From assembly GCF_037975245.1 (NCBI RefSeq), contig NC_092562.1:19252054-19316053 (forward strand): a stretch of 64,000 bases of DNA, read 5' to 3'. Numbering within the stretch: the first letter of the stretch is position 1; every line of letters starts with the position of its first letter. The translations under genes and the position numbers were made by a program. A model generated the notes under the pieces. It was not told the origin of the DNA. It was given only the letters and a program-made list of their open reading frames with translations, and ran no database searches. The DNA comes from Apostichopus japonicus. Taxonomy: Eukaryota > Echinodermata > Holothuroidea > Aspidochirotida > Stichopodidae. Below are positions 1 to 11,980 of this stretch, piece after piece.

Positions 1-81
1 TTGAGCTACTTATACATTAGTCTGCCGATGGGGTAATACATAAAAGCTACTGACTTAAACACTGTTTTATTGTTTTTTCAG

Positions 82-236
82 GTATCATTAAGAAATCCAC
101 CACTACAGACAGTACCCGTTGCTACCAGTGTATAAAGTTCCTGGTCCTCTTGGCTAATAAATGTCCGACGGCGAAGGACTATCTCATGTCCATCGCGCCG
201 AAATGGCAGTGGTCCGTTCAGTGGTTGAAGGAAAAG
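82..236 (+). CDS. USP9X: USP9X/FAF-type deubiquitinase, penultimate coding exon
   Basis: A pyrimidine-rich tract ending in CAG precedes an exon that is open in one frame for 51 codons and ends AAG|GTGGGT. It enters with two bases of a split codon and leaves in phase 0. The peptide includes CYQCIKFLVLLANKCPTAKD and ends WQWSVQWLKEK, a helical, Trp-rich stretch like the region just before the C-terminal tail of the large USP9X/Fat-facets ubiquitin hydrolases, which remove ubiquitin from substrates in the cytoplasm. It splices in phase to the exon at 934. The catalytic domain lies upstream of this window. The identification rests mainly on the terminal exon; this exon fits but was assigned from memory of the family. 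Confidence 0.72.
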
Positions 237-681
237 GTGGGTACCAGAAGGAGAAAAGCTAGAAAATGGTTGCGATTTTGAACAAATCAGTCATCACCGT
301 AAACTGGTATTTTTGAAAGAGGCTTAACATCTCTGGCAACAAATTGTTGTTTGAAACGACTGAGGAAGACCCCCTGTTTAGCTTAGTGTTAGTAGTATTT
401 TAGTTGTTAGAGAGGCTGGTAACATATATATCAAATGCTAATCCCATTCTATGCAATTTCTATGCTCTTCTTGAAAAAAAATATATATATTTTTTCAACG
501 TTGGCATCCCATTGATACCTTTGTGCTATGATTTCATATTTTGGAGAGATGTTATATTTCCACACCCAATCCCCCCCCCCCCCCCATATTCAATTCAAAC
601 ACAACATTCTCTTATCTAACCTTACCCACAGTAATTCGTAACTGACATAAATCCATTATATCCATATCCATATATCCATAT

Positions 682-716
<35 letters not shown>

Positions 717-933
717 GTCCTTGATTTGTGTCCAGGATTATCATCATTTTTATGTTTATTATTATTATTACGTAATAACCTTTCCAGTGTAGCAATAGAC
801 CGGTTGGCTTTCTTTTGGTTTGATATTAAGTTCCAAGAAACTGTAATGTATGATACTTCCCAGAGGCAGGCTGGCAGTCGGTCAGTCAGTCTTGGATGAA
901 TTTATAACACTCGTCTCTCATTTGTTCCTGCAG
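237..933 (+). other. Last intron of the USP9X-type gene
   Basis: A 697-bp intron with a GTGGGT donor and a TTTGTTCCTGCAG acceptor. It contains a poly-C run near 571-586 and TCCATA/(TA)n simple repeats near 655-712. The short open frame at 404-619 runs through the poly-C tract and looks spurious. Confidence 0.65.
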
Positions 934-1212
934 ATGTCAGACCACTGTTGGTCTTCCTCGACCAACCAATCAAATGAATCGACGCAAGGCAAGTCTTTCC
1001 AGAGGACGATGAGCGCTCAGGACACCCTGGAGGAAGCAACGGCTCTCCTCACCGGCCTGACCACCCAAGACGTCTTCGATGACCTGGAACAGTCCAACGG
1101 GGACACCAGCCAAGAGGGGTCGGAGGTCAACACCTCGAGCCAGAAAGAAGGAGAGGAAAACGAAGACATGCAGGAGGAGAGTACGACAAATTACGACGAC
1201 GTGGACAATTGA
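934..1212 (+). CDS. USP9X: USP9X/FAF-type deubiquitinase, terminal coding exon
   Basis: The exon starts in phase 0 after CCTGCAG and runs 92 codons to TGA. It encodes the C-terminal tail of the protein. The segment FQRTMSAQDTLEEATALL is the conserved signature near the end of USP9X/FAF proteins; it is followed by a low-complexity acidic tail (Glu/Asp/Ser/Asn-rich) ending YDDVDN, matching the acidic DDVD-type C-terminus of the family. The initial Met codon of the exon is internal, continuing WLKEK from the upstream exon. An upstream in-frame ATG at 850 lies in the intron and is not the start. The protein would act as a ubiquitin-specific protease, but only its tail is in the window. Confidence 0.85.
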   Translation: MSDHCWSSSTNQSNESTQGKSFQRTMSAQDTLEEATALLTGLTTQDVFDDLEQSNGDTSQEGSEVNTSSQKEGEENEDMQEESTTNYDDVDN

Positions 1213-1666
1213 GATGATGAAGAAAATATTCGAAAAGTGAAAGCTCCATCTCATGGATGAAAGGGAGAAGAAAGAAGATGAATATATCAGCAGGGATGCG
1301 GTTGGTGATGAGATGAAACAATTCCATAACAATTGAGAAAAGATAACTGCAGAAACAAGATAATCAGATAAATGTGTCAATCATTCCATAGAATTTAAGA
1401 GATCTCAATTATCTTCATTAAAGAGATCTTAATTTACCAAGAAAAAGATTGGATACTTTTCAGGAAAGTCTGGTTTTATTATATTTTATAACGGTGTGCG
1501 GAAAATGTTCCAGTCGCGGTCAATTAAGTTGGTCGTTCGAGAGAAACCTCTCACCAGTTCAGTGACCGTGTCATTAAATTGGGTGAGAGATGCTTTTGAA
1601 GCAGACAAAATTATTTTATCTCCTTTGGAAACGAACTATTAATAAGACAGTAACAATTTGGGTAAC

Positions 1667-1680
1667 AATAAAATAATAAA
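1667..1680 (+). promoter_or_regulatory. Overlapping polyadenylation signals of the USP9X-type gene
   Basis: Two AATAAA hexamers (1667-1672 and 1675-1680) lie about 455 bp after the stop codon and are followed within 20 bp by an A-run. They make a plausible 3' end for the transcript, though later signals could also be used. Confidence 0.45.
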
Positions 1681-4099
1681 AATCTTGTGTAAAAAAAAAG
1701 GTATTTAATATTGTGAACCAATAACGTCATTAAAGGCTTCATGTCAGTCAATCAATATGGTTGAGTCTGCTGGTTACCACCAATGGTACAAACACATCGG
1801 AACGAACATTATATTTGATAACCTGTCGTCTAAAAGCGAGAGATTTTCGTCGCGCTCTCGAAAAGAATCCTTAGTTCTTCTCTATAAAATCCTTTCGTGT
1901 TTTTATACAACTTTTAACACAGCTTTTTCTACTAGATGAAATTTTCATGGTCTTTCCAAGTTTTGTTTCTTCTCTATTAATTGGAACTCCCTTCTTTGTT
2001 TTCTTCCTTTTTTTCTCGTTTTTTCAATGGGCTGAGATGTCCTGTGAAGGCTAGTCTTTCGTAGAAACCTTGGTATACACAGGCCATGAGCAGCACAAAA
2101 TGACTAATTCAAACATTGTCTATTATAGATTTAAAAACAGAGCAATGACAAGAATGACTTCCAACAATTTTTTTGAAATGGTACTTCCTTTTGCTAACGT
2201 CACACTGAGTAATTTAATTTGTAGTCGTTTTGGTATGAAAATGAATTAAGATTATATGGTTGATGGCTTACATCAAGACAAAACATATGTAAATAATATT
2301 ATCTTTGTACTTCTGTACTTTAGAACAGGAATTTATAAAAGTAGGCAACATGTAAGGTATAAAAATACAGGAAGTTAGAACAGTCTAAGCATGTCTACCA
2401 TTCTTCAAAGTTAAAATGCTGACACAAAGATTTCCTATGAAATATGAATAATTAAAAATATTGTTTTTCTACATCAACATTTCCTAAATTTTGATCTTCT
2501 GTAACCTACCTTTTGAAAATGATAGGAAATATCTTATTTACCCCCTTAAATATTGGAAAGTCACCATTGAACAAGGATATATCTGATTTTTGTTTTATTT
2601 TTGTTCTCATAGACTCATGTTAGGTTCAGTCTCTTACCTTATATCTGCTGTTACCCCAAATGGACCCTAAACTATTTTAATTTTATTTTTGGTGTAGTCA
2701 GTACTTCGCTGCTAACTTGCTACCATACAATAATTATCCAAGAACATGTTTGTACCCAAGTACACGTTTGTTTCGTTCAAGGAATACACTACTGTTACTT
2801 TGGTTACATGTTCAACACCGTGAAAAACTTGTCCATATTTAAAATGATAAATTTTGTAAAAAAAAAAGGAAGAGGAAAATTTAACTACAATAACTCAAGA
2901 ATGATCAAGTGCTTTCAGTATCATAAGTATTAATCCTTTGCCTATCAGAGAGAGAGAGAGAGAGAGAGAAGAAAAAGACAAAACAATTAAAGAGAAAAAA
3001 AACAACAAGAGATTTATTTTGTAGGATATCAAGTATATATACCTATGGTGAAAATGGTATCATCTCAATTCAATGCGCTGGACTTTCAATTTTCAGAGAG
3101 AGAGAAGAAAACGACAAAACAATTGAATCGAAGAGAAAAAACAACATGAGATTTATTTTGGAGGACATAAATTTTATATACCTATGGTGAAAATGGTATC
3201 ATCTCGATTTCAATGCGCCAGACTTTCAATTTATTCGGGGTATCTATGAAAACTCTGTCTTTTGAAGCTTCTTCTTCCATTTACAAATAAATTGATGTCG
3301 GCCATCTTTTGGCAGTGGTTTGGAATTTTGCAACTGATAAAATGTGAATGTGAGAGTTTTTTTTTTAAAGTTCAATTATTCTTGAGATATTCTCAAGAGC
3401 TTGTTTTTGTATAAACGGTGTGTGACGTAAAAGTGTATCATTGTGTATATCAAGAGGGTGGACAAAATATTAAGCAGAGATGCTTTTTTTTTTTCTTTTT
3501 GTAATAAGAATTACTGAATGACTTTTGCAACTTTATGAGCGAGGTAAAATAATTTTAAAGATACACTCAGATCTTTGGAAAAACTGATTACCTGGGATTC
3601 TCTTTCAAAAACTTAACATTTCATATTTCTGGTCATTTTTATTTTTGAAGGGGAAACAACAAATATCTTCATATTCAGGCTGCCTTATTGCAATACTGTT
3701 CATTTTTATTCCCTGTTATTTCCTGATTTGTAATGAGTAAAAACAAAATATTATATCTTGACTGACTGCTGAAAGCATTTTATATTATGAAACATATCAC
3801 AAATCGAGACTGGATGGTCATTGTTTTACCTTTGCTGATCCTAACCAGGATGCATTTACGGTATACATGAGAAATACTAACCTGGTGACATCCATCCTAC
3901 AGAAATGAAACTAGGCTTTCACAGGTCGAAGGATGGGGTTGGGAGGGTCGTTTTCATGGGAGGTCATTGCACAGTTAGTGAATGAACCGGGGTCATCTTT
4001 CCAACCTCCCTGGGGATCTACACCAAAGAATCAATCGATACCTCCTTTGAAAGTTTTATATGTATGGATAGTGTTAAGTGTCAAATTTGGTTATGCAAA
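1681..4099. other. Non-coding stretch after the USP9X-type gene
   Basis: No supportable exon is seen on either strand. The stretch is AT-rich and contains an (AG)n run and a short tandem duplication at 2941-3235. A longer 3' UTR could extend into it. Confidence 0.5.
2941..3235. repeat. Two-copy tandem duplication led by (AG)n
   Basis: A unit of about 140-150 bp occurs twice. Each copy begins with an AGAGAG run, continues with GAAAA(A/C)GACAAAACAATT and ends near CAATGCGC(T/C)(G/A)GACTTTCAATTT, with scattered differences. Confidence 0.8.
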
Positions 4100-6060
4100 C
4101 TGTTTCGTTTGATGATAGACTCGGCCATCACTCATGGTTTACCCAGTCTTTTCATAAAGACATCAATGTTTTTTTCTTGAAAGAGAGGGAGGTAGGGTTG
4201 AGTTGGGGGGGGGGGGTTGAAACATGAAAGTCCTTGTGTTCTAGATATATTACAAATCAATAGTTCATTGTTTTGGTTACAAAAGTTCATTATCAGGGGT
4301 CGTGGAAAAAAGTCCCATTCCTCATTTTGTAAAGATTAAAAATCATTTTAATTCGTAAAGAACCTGTTGCAATGCTACTTGGTATGCATCAGTTTGCGCC
4401 TGTACAGTCAGTAAATAAATATATGAATTAATGTTTCTATTTCTCTTCCAAGTTTTGTGATGGGTATCTCCATAAAGCCATTTCTCAAATCTCTGTGTCA
4501 AGTTATTCTTTGTAAAAAGAAACAAAAATAATTTGTTGTCGGTATGAATTTTTTCCTGAGCTATTTCTTGTATCAGAGGGAATTCAATAGGTTTATGCGA
4601 AGGCCATGCAAGTATTACATTGGATGTCCTCAATCACTGATACAGGTTTCAGCTATTTGGAAACATGTCTTTCTTTCACACATTATTTCTCAAAATCTTC
4701 AGATAGTCAATTTATATGATATTCTGTTGAAAATTTGAATCGGTTTGTATCTTAGAGAAATCTTTGTACCGATGAAATTAAACCCGTACAGTATGCTAAG
4801 TTTTCTTATAAAGCTGAAAGTTGGCTTTAGGTTGGTATCTTTGTGCCATTCATGCCAATTCTGTAATATTCTCTCCCATTTTGTTTTTTTCCTGTTACAT
4901 TCAGAAATTGAGCAAGTTCCAAACCTTTGTGTTTGTTGGAAAATTTTTATTTTGACCCTTGATTAGTAATCTGTACTGTGCATCTTGTGAGGCGGCATAT
5001 TCTATATTACTGTAGGATGCTTGAAAACGTCAGATACTTATAGACGGACTTGAAGTACTCAAGTCTGTATTCGTATTCGAGCCCATACTCAAGTACATTT
5101 TGCCATACTTGTACCCACGATGTTACACTAGTACTCAGGACTTTGTACTCGTACTCATACTGTATACTTTGTACTCTCACTATCGGCCTGCTTACAGAAA
5201 ATCAGTATATGATCCAACTTCCTTAGACATTTCTCCCGGTATCTTATAGACCAATCCAAAGAAGAAATCAGTTTTTCAGTCTTCATGGGGATATTTGTTT
5301 TCAACAATTTCAATCAATTTAAGATGCGCTTTGCAAAAGCGTGGGACAAATAGAATTATCCATTGAATATATTTTCAAATATATAGGGGTATTGAATAAT
5401 CAGTATTCAAATATAAGCAATACTGTTGATAAATTCACTTATACTTTAATACTCTGGCTTGATTTAAGGCTAAATTATCCAAACAGTGTATCTAAGTTTC
5501 ACAAATATTTTCATGGGCTCTTTCGTTTGTTTGTTGTTGTTTTGGTTTTTTTCTTTATAAATTCATGTCTTATATATCTCACTTGTATATAACATATGTG
5601 TCGTTCTGTTTGCTCCACAAAGCAACCATTGCCTAGCAACGTTACCTAAAGTGTCTCATTCTGAATTGAAAACGGAGAAAATTTCAAGTTTCCTCAGCTT
5701 TTTTCTATCTCTTCTTCTTTACTGTATTTTGCTGTTGATATTTGTCAGTTATTTAGGATTAATTCTAAAGGAATTATTGTAATTGCCTATATGTTTAGAA
5801 TATCACATTTTTTCGACCATTTATGAAAGTGTGTATGATGAGATGGATCCACAATTTCATCTTCTTGTCTTCTGTCATTTTCTTTATCTTCTTCGAGTGT
5901 GAGCATTGAAATTGTTGGTAGAATTCATGTAATTGTACATTTTGTACCTAAGATTACTTCTTTTTTTTATTACCATAAGCTAACATATAGACAGAGAATA
6001 TCATACTTTTGGTTACAAGTTGTTGAGAAACATGTATAAACATAAAAAATGAAAATTTAC
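4100..6060. repeat. Block X, copy A (paired with 52060-53895)
   Basis: This 1.96-kb block is repeated in the same orientation at 52060-53895. Shared landmarks include TTGTACCGATGAAATTAAAC, a run of ACTCGTACTCATACT-type low-complexity DNA near 5050-5180, and GATGAGATGGATCCACAATT. Small indels shift every short open frame between the copies, so the block is non-coding as far as I can see. Its right edge fades near 6060 in a pyrimidine-rich tract. Its position relative to the TRIM block is the same in both halves of the window. Confidence 0.85.
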
Positions 6061-6869
6061 TCTTTTTTCTTTCTTTCTTTTCATCCCCTCCTCCTCACCC
6101 TCCCTCTCCCTCCCCTCCCCTTTCTTTGGGGCGGGCGGGTAACATATAGGTTATTCTGTACTGACCAGAATATATTAATTCCTTAACTCCTGTCGGACCC
6201 ATCCTCCATTTACACATTAAATCAAATCAGTCATTTCAGATAGTCAGCTACCAGAGCCCCAAAGTTTGGATACTGGAGCTGAACAATTTCACTCTGGTAA
6301 TAAACATCATCTGAAAGATGTATACTGGACAAAATCACGGTGGCCTATAATTTCGGTCCTTTTCAACATATCTTAATTCTAGTATTAAATTCATTCTACT
6401 TATTTCACAATTTGACACAGTATACCTGAAAAGGTATTTCTCTTGTTCGTTTGGTACCCCACCACCCCCCCCCCCACACATTGCAGTAAGAATTCATTCA
6501 ACAAAATGATCATACAGAGTATTATATTTTCAAGCAACTTTTTAGTTGAGTTTATTAACAATCTATTGGGGTTTTGGAGCAAACGTCATCATCGTTTTAG
6601 CCTTAAAGGCATTGAAGACTCACCCCAAACCTTCTGAAAAAAGTTAACCTAAAACAAATAAAAAATAAAAAGACAGAGAAATCAAGGGTATAAAAAGTCT
6701 AGAAAACACATAAACGAAAATTAAACAGTATGTAAAAAACACGAGAAGACTATAAAACAGACCAAAACCTATAAAAAAAAAATAAAAAAAGGATAAGCGC
6801 ATAAAATAGAGTTGTACAAAAGTAAAAGTCTAGAAACAATAAACGAGTATATAAAAGTGACAAAATCAC
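6061..6869. other. Non-coding stretch
   Basis: No gene seen. It holds a C-rich pyrimidine tract, a poly-C run near 6466 and A-rich sequence near 6640-6850 with recurring TATAAAA and GTCTAGAAA motifs. Confidence 0.4.
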
Positions 6870-7110
6870 GTTGTGAAACTTTTCTTGTTTTTCTTCTTAA
6901 AAATGCAGAGAGATTTGGCAGTTTTTATGTCGTATGGTAGGTCGTCCAAAGCTTCGGTGCAGCGACCGAGAAAGCGCGATCTCCGTAGTTCTTGGTTGAG
7001 ACGGCTTTCGGGACCACGAGGAGTGCCTGCGATGCTGAACGGAGCGAGCGTCCCGGGGTGTAAAGTAAAATGCAAAGTAACAGTAAAGTACTGTATAAGA
7101 GTAAAATGTA
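6870..7110 (-). mobile_element. Non-LTR retrotransposon (CR1/L2/Jockey-like) C-terminal relic
   Basis: The minus strand carries two overlapping frames that together hold the characteristic end of LINE ORF2 proteins. One contains YGDRAFSVAAPKLW, the near-invariant motif close to the C-terminus of CR1/L2-like polyproteins; a second frame continues with LPYDIKTAKSLCIFKKK, the usual final helix before the stop. A frameshift separates them, so this is a dead 3' fragment. No reverse-transcriptase domain lies upstream at 7111-7277. Confidence 0.72.
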
Positions 7111-7244
7111 AGGTAAGTATATCACAAACAAAGAGGAAGATGGAGTAACTATGTTGAGAAAGCTTCCATGCATCCATTTAAACTCTCCAGCAAACAAAGC
7201 TTGTTGGTAAACACCTGACCAATAAACAGTCAACAAAAGAAGCA

Positions 7245-7277
<33 letters not shown>

Positions 7278-7280
<3 letters not shown>

Positions 7281-7767
7281 TGTTGTAGCCACGCCGGTCG
7301 GCGCCGGTCGGGCGTAACCGCCACTAGTGCTTACCGACCGGCAACAAGAGTAAATCAGCATCCTACCGACCGCCACTCAAGCTTCCTACCGACCGTCACA
7401 AAAATCAGTGAATCTTGGAATAAATGAAATCTAAATACACTGAAAATTACCTGTGTCAAACTCGAAATAATTTACCCAAAATATTACTATTCTGAATTAG
7501 AATATCGAATACTGTAGTCCGATTCTCTAGCCTGAACAAAACCAAATCAAAATAGGGGTAGAATAGAGCCACCTAAAGCCATTGAAATCAACTAAAACCC
7601 TGTAGCTTCGGGGGCTTCGCCCCTCGAACCCCATCAAGGTCCCCTGGACCTCACGAAGAGGAGGGCTCGCTATGCTCGCGGGCTGGCTTCGCTCGCCATC
7701 GTCAGACAAATTAGCCGCCACTCTCTTCAAATTTGCCAGCACTCACTTTCTCCTGGCTACAACACTG
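7278..7767. mobile_element. Non-autonomous hAT-type element (MITE) inside a (TA)n tract
   Basis: The ends are exact 14-bp terminal inverted repeats, CAGTGTTGTAGCCA at 7278 and its complement ending at 7767. The CAGTG-type terminus is typical of hAT transposons. The 490-bp element is flanked on both sides by (TA)n, so an 8-bp target duplication would be invisible but is compatible. The left part is GC-rich (CCGGTCGG-type motifs); there is no transposase. The open frame at 7527-7742 is not recognisable as protein. Confidence 0.72.
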
Positions 7768-7918
7768 ATATATATATATATATTTATATTTAATTATATA
7801 TATATATTTATATTTAATTATATTTATGTATATATATATAGATGCCATACTTAAATCAAACACAGCAATATTTATATATATATATATGTATATATATATA
7901 TTTATATTTATTCATATT

Positions 7919-7952
<34 letters not shown>

Positions 7953-7955
7953 TGC
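7768..7955. repeat. (TA)n/TATTTA microsatellite cluster with a short duplication
   Basis: Imperfect (TA)n and ATTTATATTTA repeats. The sequence GATGCCATACTTAA followed by TCAAACACAGCAATATTTA occurs at 7841 and again at 7951, a tandem duplication of about 110 bp. Confidence 0.8.
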
Positions 7956-7989
7956 CATACTTAATTCAAACACAGCAATATTTAGGTAA

Positions 7990-9112
7990 TAACGAAACGT
8001 TTCAAAGGAAATCAATCGTTTTAGGCTGCCTGTTATTGGTAAACATACAGTCGTTACTTTGTGATCACCAGAACCTGAATATTTAATGTTCAAACGTTTA
8101 ATGTATCCATATGAATATAATAATACAAGAAGTAGAACAGATCGCAGGCGAAAATTGCCAAATTGGAGAAAACAACCATGTTTGCTCGAAATGTGTCATT
8201 TCTAGGGATAGTTTGCAAAACTCATCTTTTTGGTAGTTTTATATGGCTTTATAAAATATTCTTATCCGCTGTCCCAACTGCCTTACTAAGTGTATGTTTG
8301 TAGTTACTTTCTTATAAAATATCATCTTGAATGAACGTATTACGAGATTTCTAATTTTTTCAGCAGTCTTGTTACGTTTCAAGTAAGGCTATTTTAACTG
8401 CTTCAAGTGATCCGTTTGAATGCTCCTGCTACGCAGTGGAGTGCATAACTGTTTAGAAAAGTGGGAAGGGACAAAACATGTTTCTACTCCTCTTTCTAAA
8501 GTGGGGTGGAGTCGAACTTCACTCCACTCCACCCTCCTCTGATTATGACACTGCTTATACACTAGAGTTTCCATTTGAACATAATGTCACATAGACAGTG
8601 GTTACATAAGAAGCATGTTAGCTAAACTAATGTAAGGCTCACTTCAATATCATTGCCATAGGTCCCGGCCGACTATGGCCTTCAAGGAAGGCCGTCAACG
8701 AACTGGATCATTCATACGGCTATTCTGACGTCAAAATGACCCAATAATCCCAATAATCTTTGATTTCAAACATACGTTACGTTTGCTGGCTTAACTTTAA
8801 ACTTAGAAGTTTGTAAACTGGTAAGTTGGTATGAGAAAAACGGACTTGGAATTGGATCCCAATGACTCGGTCTCGGCTATAGGCTATAACTGTTACAAAT
8901 TATCTTTGACCACCATGTTCACAAAGTAGTAGTAAACTGTGCGCAATATACGGTATTAAGAAACGAAGTAGCCTATAAGCATTTCGTTCTCGCGGTATTG
9001 TGTTTACAGCTATATGTAAATAAAAGACCTCCCTTCGGAAATGCATGTACATTGTACGTCCATCTTCGTTGGGTGCAGATATTTTTAAGGAGATACAAGA
9101 AAATAGAGCACT
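7990..9112. other. Non-coding stretch
   Basis: No exon or recognised element seen. A region near 8400-8550 is rich in ACTCC/GGAGT motifs on both strands. A (TA)n tract at 9113-9129 marks the left edge of the TRIM duplication. Confidence 0.4.
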
Positions 9113-9590
9113 AATATATATATATATATCATATGTCATCAAAGGTTATTTTAAATGGAAGAACATTGTAAAGAAAGAGTTGAAATCCAGAAATTATCTG
9201 TAATGATATATACCACATTGTATCACGAAGCCAATATTGCTTATACCCAAAGAATAATACGCCAACCTTGTCAAGGAAATGTGTTTGGCTGTATAGTTAA
9301 AGTATATTTTCATAACGAATGAACATACTGATATTAACGTAAATTAATCCATATATATAGGAAGACAGTCTTTGTGATGGATATATTTAAGATATGGAGA
9401 TAAACTCATAAGAAACTAATTATTGCCAATTATAAATGCACTAACGATATAACTCTTAGAAATTAGGATTGTAATATTTCTCTATGTGTGTTAAACTCCA
9501 GTCAAGCAAATACAGCAACGATAACAACTGAATCTGTGTCTCGTAGATTCGCGATATCATTTTGTTTTAATATGTAATTTCTGCAAAGCG

Positions 9591-11786
9591 CTATGCAGGT
9601 ACTAGTCCGTAAGTATACATTTTACCCGAACTTTCGGTAGCTATCATGAGCTTCTCCTCACCATCTACTACGGATGTGGTAATGTACTGTGCGTAGTCAT
9701 CAACGGACATTGATGTTAGTAATGGCCGACCATCTCGACTGTATTGTGTTAGCACAGTGTTCCGCCCACTTTTATCATGCCATTGCATGTAGATGAACCC
9801 TCCCATGCCTATGCACACACGGTGAGGTCTAACGCCAGCTCCACTTAGATTTGGTTTGGTGAATTCATACACCACCTTACTCTCTGAAGTCATCATGGTA
9901 ACTGCATATGAGTTACTACCAAAATAGTCACAGATCAGAAGATTACTGTCGTGGACAGTGATATCAAATGATCCCCTGATTACATCAGGTAGTACTATGA
10001 TGTGACTGTTATTTAGCTGATAATCAAATACATACACTTCTCTGCTGTTAGTACCAACAATGATTTCATTCTTGGAGGGATTCGTGATAACAGACAACAC
10101 ATGCCTATCATCTGGCCACGTCTTAACCATATCACTGATGTTCTTCTTTTGGTAAGAAGAGTCAGAAATATTATAAATACCGATTTCATCCGGTACGCAA
10201 ACTGTAATGACATTGAACCCTGACAAATTACAACAGAAACGAAATGCCTGAAGCCCATATCTCTTATTTCTATTTAAAACCTTCTGATTTAATATTTCTC
10301 CTTTCATGTTAGTGACAGTGATGTGTGATTCCTCTTTTGATACAATACCAGTCATAACGATATTACCATCGCTACTAATTGTCATATCGGTGATCGCGTA
10401 GCCTTTAGCTTTGATTCCCGCAACATCAACAACAGACTCTGCGCTTTCTGTAATGACAACTTTATCAGATATAACTTTTGTTATATCACCGATGACAAAA
10501 TCAGATAAAGATTCTAACTCTGGATATTCTTGTTTCATTTCTTCGAGCATACGTTCACTGGCTGCTCTTATGTCGGGAACGCACTGAGCGTCTGTCCAAT
10601 CGTCATTACATGCAAGAATGCTAGAAGACGTTGCTGATAAGTTTTCGTACCGTTTAATAAGTTTCTTACATTTATTTAGTATTTCTTCACATTTGTTTTT
10701 GTTTTGACTTGTTAGAAGATCTTTAGCTGTTGTCAAGGTCTTGAAATTACTTTCTAACTTCCCGAGTTTTTTAAAGAATTCACCCTCCGTTTCCTTACAA
10801 TTGTCCTTAAATTCTTCCAATTCCTGGTCATATTTGACATCGGTACTTTTCATATTTTCTTCATGTTTCATGATCAAGCGGTTCATTTCCTCTTCATGTT
10901 TAACAGTTATTTCACGTTTTTCACATCCTCTTCTATTTTCTATGTCTGCAGCTCCTTTTTCTCGTTCATCATTACATTCAGCAAGTTTATCCTTTATTTT
11001 CTTTGCCTGTTCCTCGTGTTGACTTATCAACAATGATGTCTTTTTTATAGCATTCTCATTCAATTTTACTAGCGCCATTTGAACCTTCTCTGGTAACGCA
11101 TATAGTTTATTTTTGTGTTTGCTTAGTTCAGCGAGGTTCCGATTCAGTAATGTCCTTTCCTTCTTGGCTAGATGAGTCACATCTATAAGATCATGACCTT
11201 TATGCTGACCGATAGTGCAGATAAAGCAAACCGGTTCATTTTGGCATGTACCACAGCACAATTTGGCTGCTTCTTTGATATGAAAATGGCACCTGGGATC
11301 TTCCGTCATTGCAGCTATTTCCTCCATGGTCAGGTTCTTAGCTGCCATATTTTCCAATTTCAGAGTGCTTGGTTGGTGATCAGTAAACATTTTATTACTG
11401 ATATGAACCTTGTAACATTCGTCGCATAAAAAATCTCTACATTTAAAACAGTAGGCGGAACATACCACATCCTTTGAACAGCTCACACACTGCTTCAAAT
11501 CTTTCTTTTCGAATGATTTACGCAATTCTATGAACTCGAGCATACTCTTCATATGAAAATCAGTCTTAAAGCCGTCCGATCCATCCTCTGGTATACAACA
11601 TCGCTGTTTACAAAGTGGACATTCAATAGTCCCATCATGGCTGGCTTGAATAACTGTTCTCAAGCAATCTTTACAGTATCGATGAAGACATGGTAACAGT
11701 TTCGGCTCATTAAATTGATCCAAACAAACAGAACACATGAAGAAGTTTTCTGTCAGGTCTTCTATGAAAGGGTTCCAGGATGCCAT
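9591..11786 (-). CDS. TRIM-type RING E3 ubiquitin ligase, intact
   Basis: A single uninterrupted reading frame of 731 residues. Residues 18-59 form a C3HC4 RING (C18, C21, C33, H35, C38, C41, C56, C59), the E2-binding module of ubiquitin ligases. Residues 100-137 form a first B-box and 166-198 a second B-box with the usual Cys/His spacing. Residues about 205-390 are Lys/Glu-rich coiled coil. The last 280 residues hold repeating beta-strand-like units (VVDVAGIKA..., NEIIVGTNSREVYVFDYQL) resembling the NHL-like beta-propeller of TRIM2/3/56/71-like proteins, likely the substrate-binding part. The ATG at 11786 fits: the first residues MASWNPFIEDL sit just before the RING. A possible 5' UTR acceptor (TTTTTTCAAG) lies about 30 bp upstream. 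A second copy at 60807-62999 has a premature stop. Such intronless TRIM genes are common in expanded invertebrate families; the substrate is unknown. Confidence 0.93.
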   Translation of the reverse strand: MASWNPFIEDLTENFFMCSVCLDQFNEPKLLPCLHRYCKDCLRTVIQASHDGTIECPLCKQRCCIPEDGSDGFKTDFHMKSMLEFIELRKSFEKKDLKQCVSCSKDVVCSAYCFKCRDFLCDECYKVHISNKMFTDHQPSTLKLENMAAKNLTMEEIAAMTEDPRCHFHIKEAAKLCCGTCQNEPVCFICTIGQHKGHDLIDVTHLAKKERTLLNRNLAELSKHKNKLYALPEKVQMALVKLNENAIKKTSLLISQHEEQAKKIKDKLAECNDEREKGAADIENRRGCEKREITVKHEEEMNRLIMKHEENMKSTDVKYDQELEEFKDNCKETEGEFFKKLGKLESNFKTLTTAKDLLTSQNKNKCEEILNKCKKLIKRYENLSATSSSILACNDDWTDAQCVPDIRAASERMLEEMKQEYPELESLSDFVIGDITKVISDKVVITESAESVVDVAGIKAKGYAITDMTISSDGNIVMTGIVSKEESHITVTNMKGEILNQKVLNRNKRYGLQAFRFCCNLSGFNVITVCVPDEIGIYNISDSSYQKKNISDMVKTWPDDRHVLSVITNPSKNEIIVGTNSREVYVFDYQLNNSHIIVLPDVIRGSFDITVHDSNLLICDYFGSNSYAVTMMTSESKVVYEFTKPNLSGAGVRPHRVCIGMGGFIYMQWHDKSGRNTVLTQYSRDGRPLLTSMSVDDYAQYITTSVVDGEEKLMIATESSGKMYTYGLVPA

Positions 11787-11980
11787 GTTGATGATGATCG
11801 TTAACTCTCACTTGAAAAAACTGTACTCAGTTTCGTCACAATCTATGAAAAAGTTCAGGAAAAGAAAGGGAGGGGGTTTAACAAATTATTATTTATCCCT
11901 GTATTTCATAAAATATGAATGGAAATACAAACATACATGCATAACCCATTCAAAATGGTTTAGCCACAGAAGTGCTAAAG

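Noticed and set aside
4745-4966. Open frame similar to one at 52559-52780, suggesting a conserved small protein
   Set aside because: Both lie in block X. Indels change the frame downstream and the copies diverge without codon pattern, so duplication alone explains the similarity.
4100-6060. Block X as a solo LTR of the Gypsy element
   Set aside because: X precedes the Gypsy element only on its left; no second copy follows the integrase end, and no primer-binding site is apparent at the junction.
10741-11429. Plus-strand open frames opposite the TRIM gene (also 61519-62642)
   Set aside because: Antisense shadows of the TRIM coding sequence, rich in Ser/Leu/Phe as expected from the Lys/Glu-rich coiled coil.
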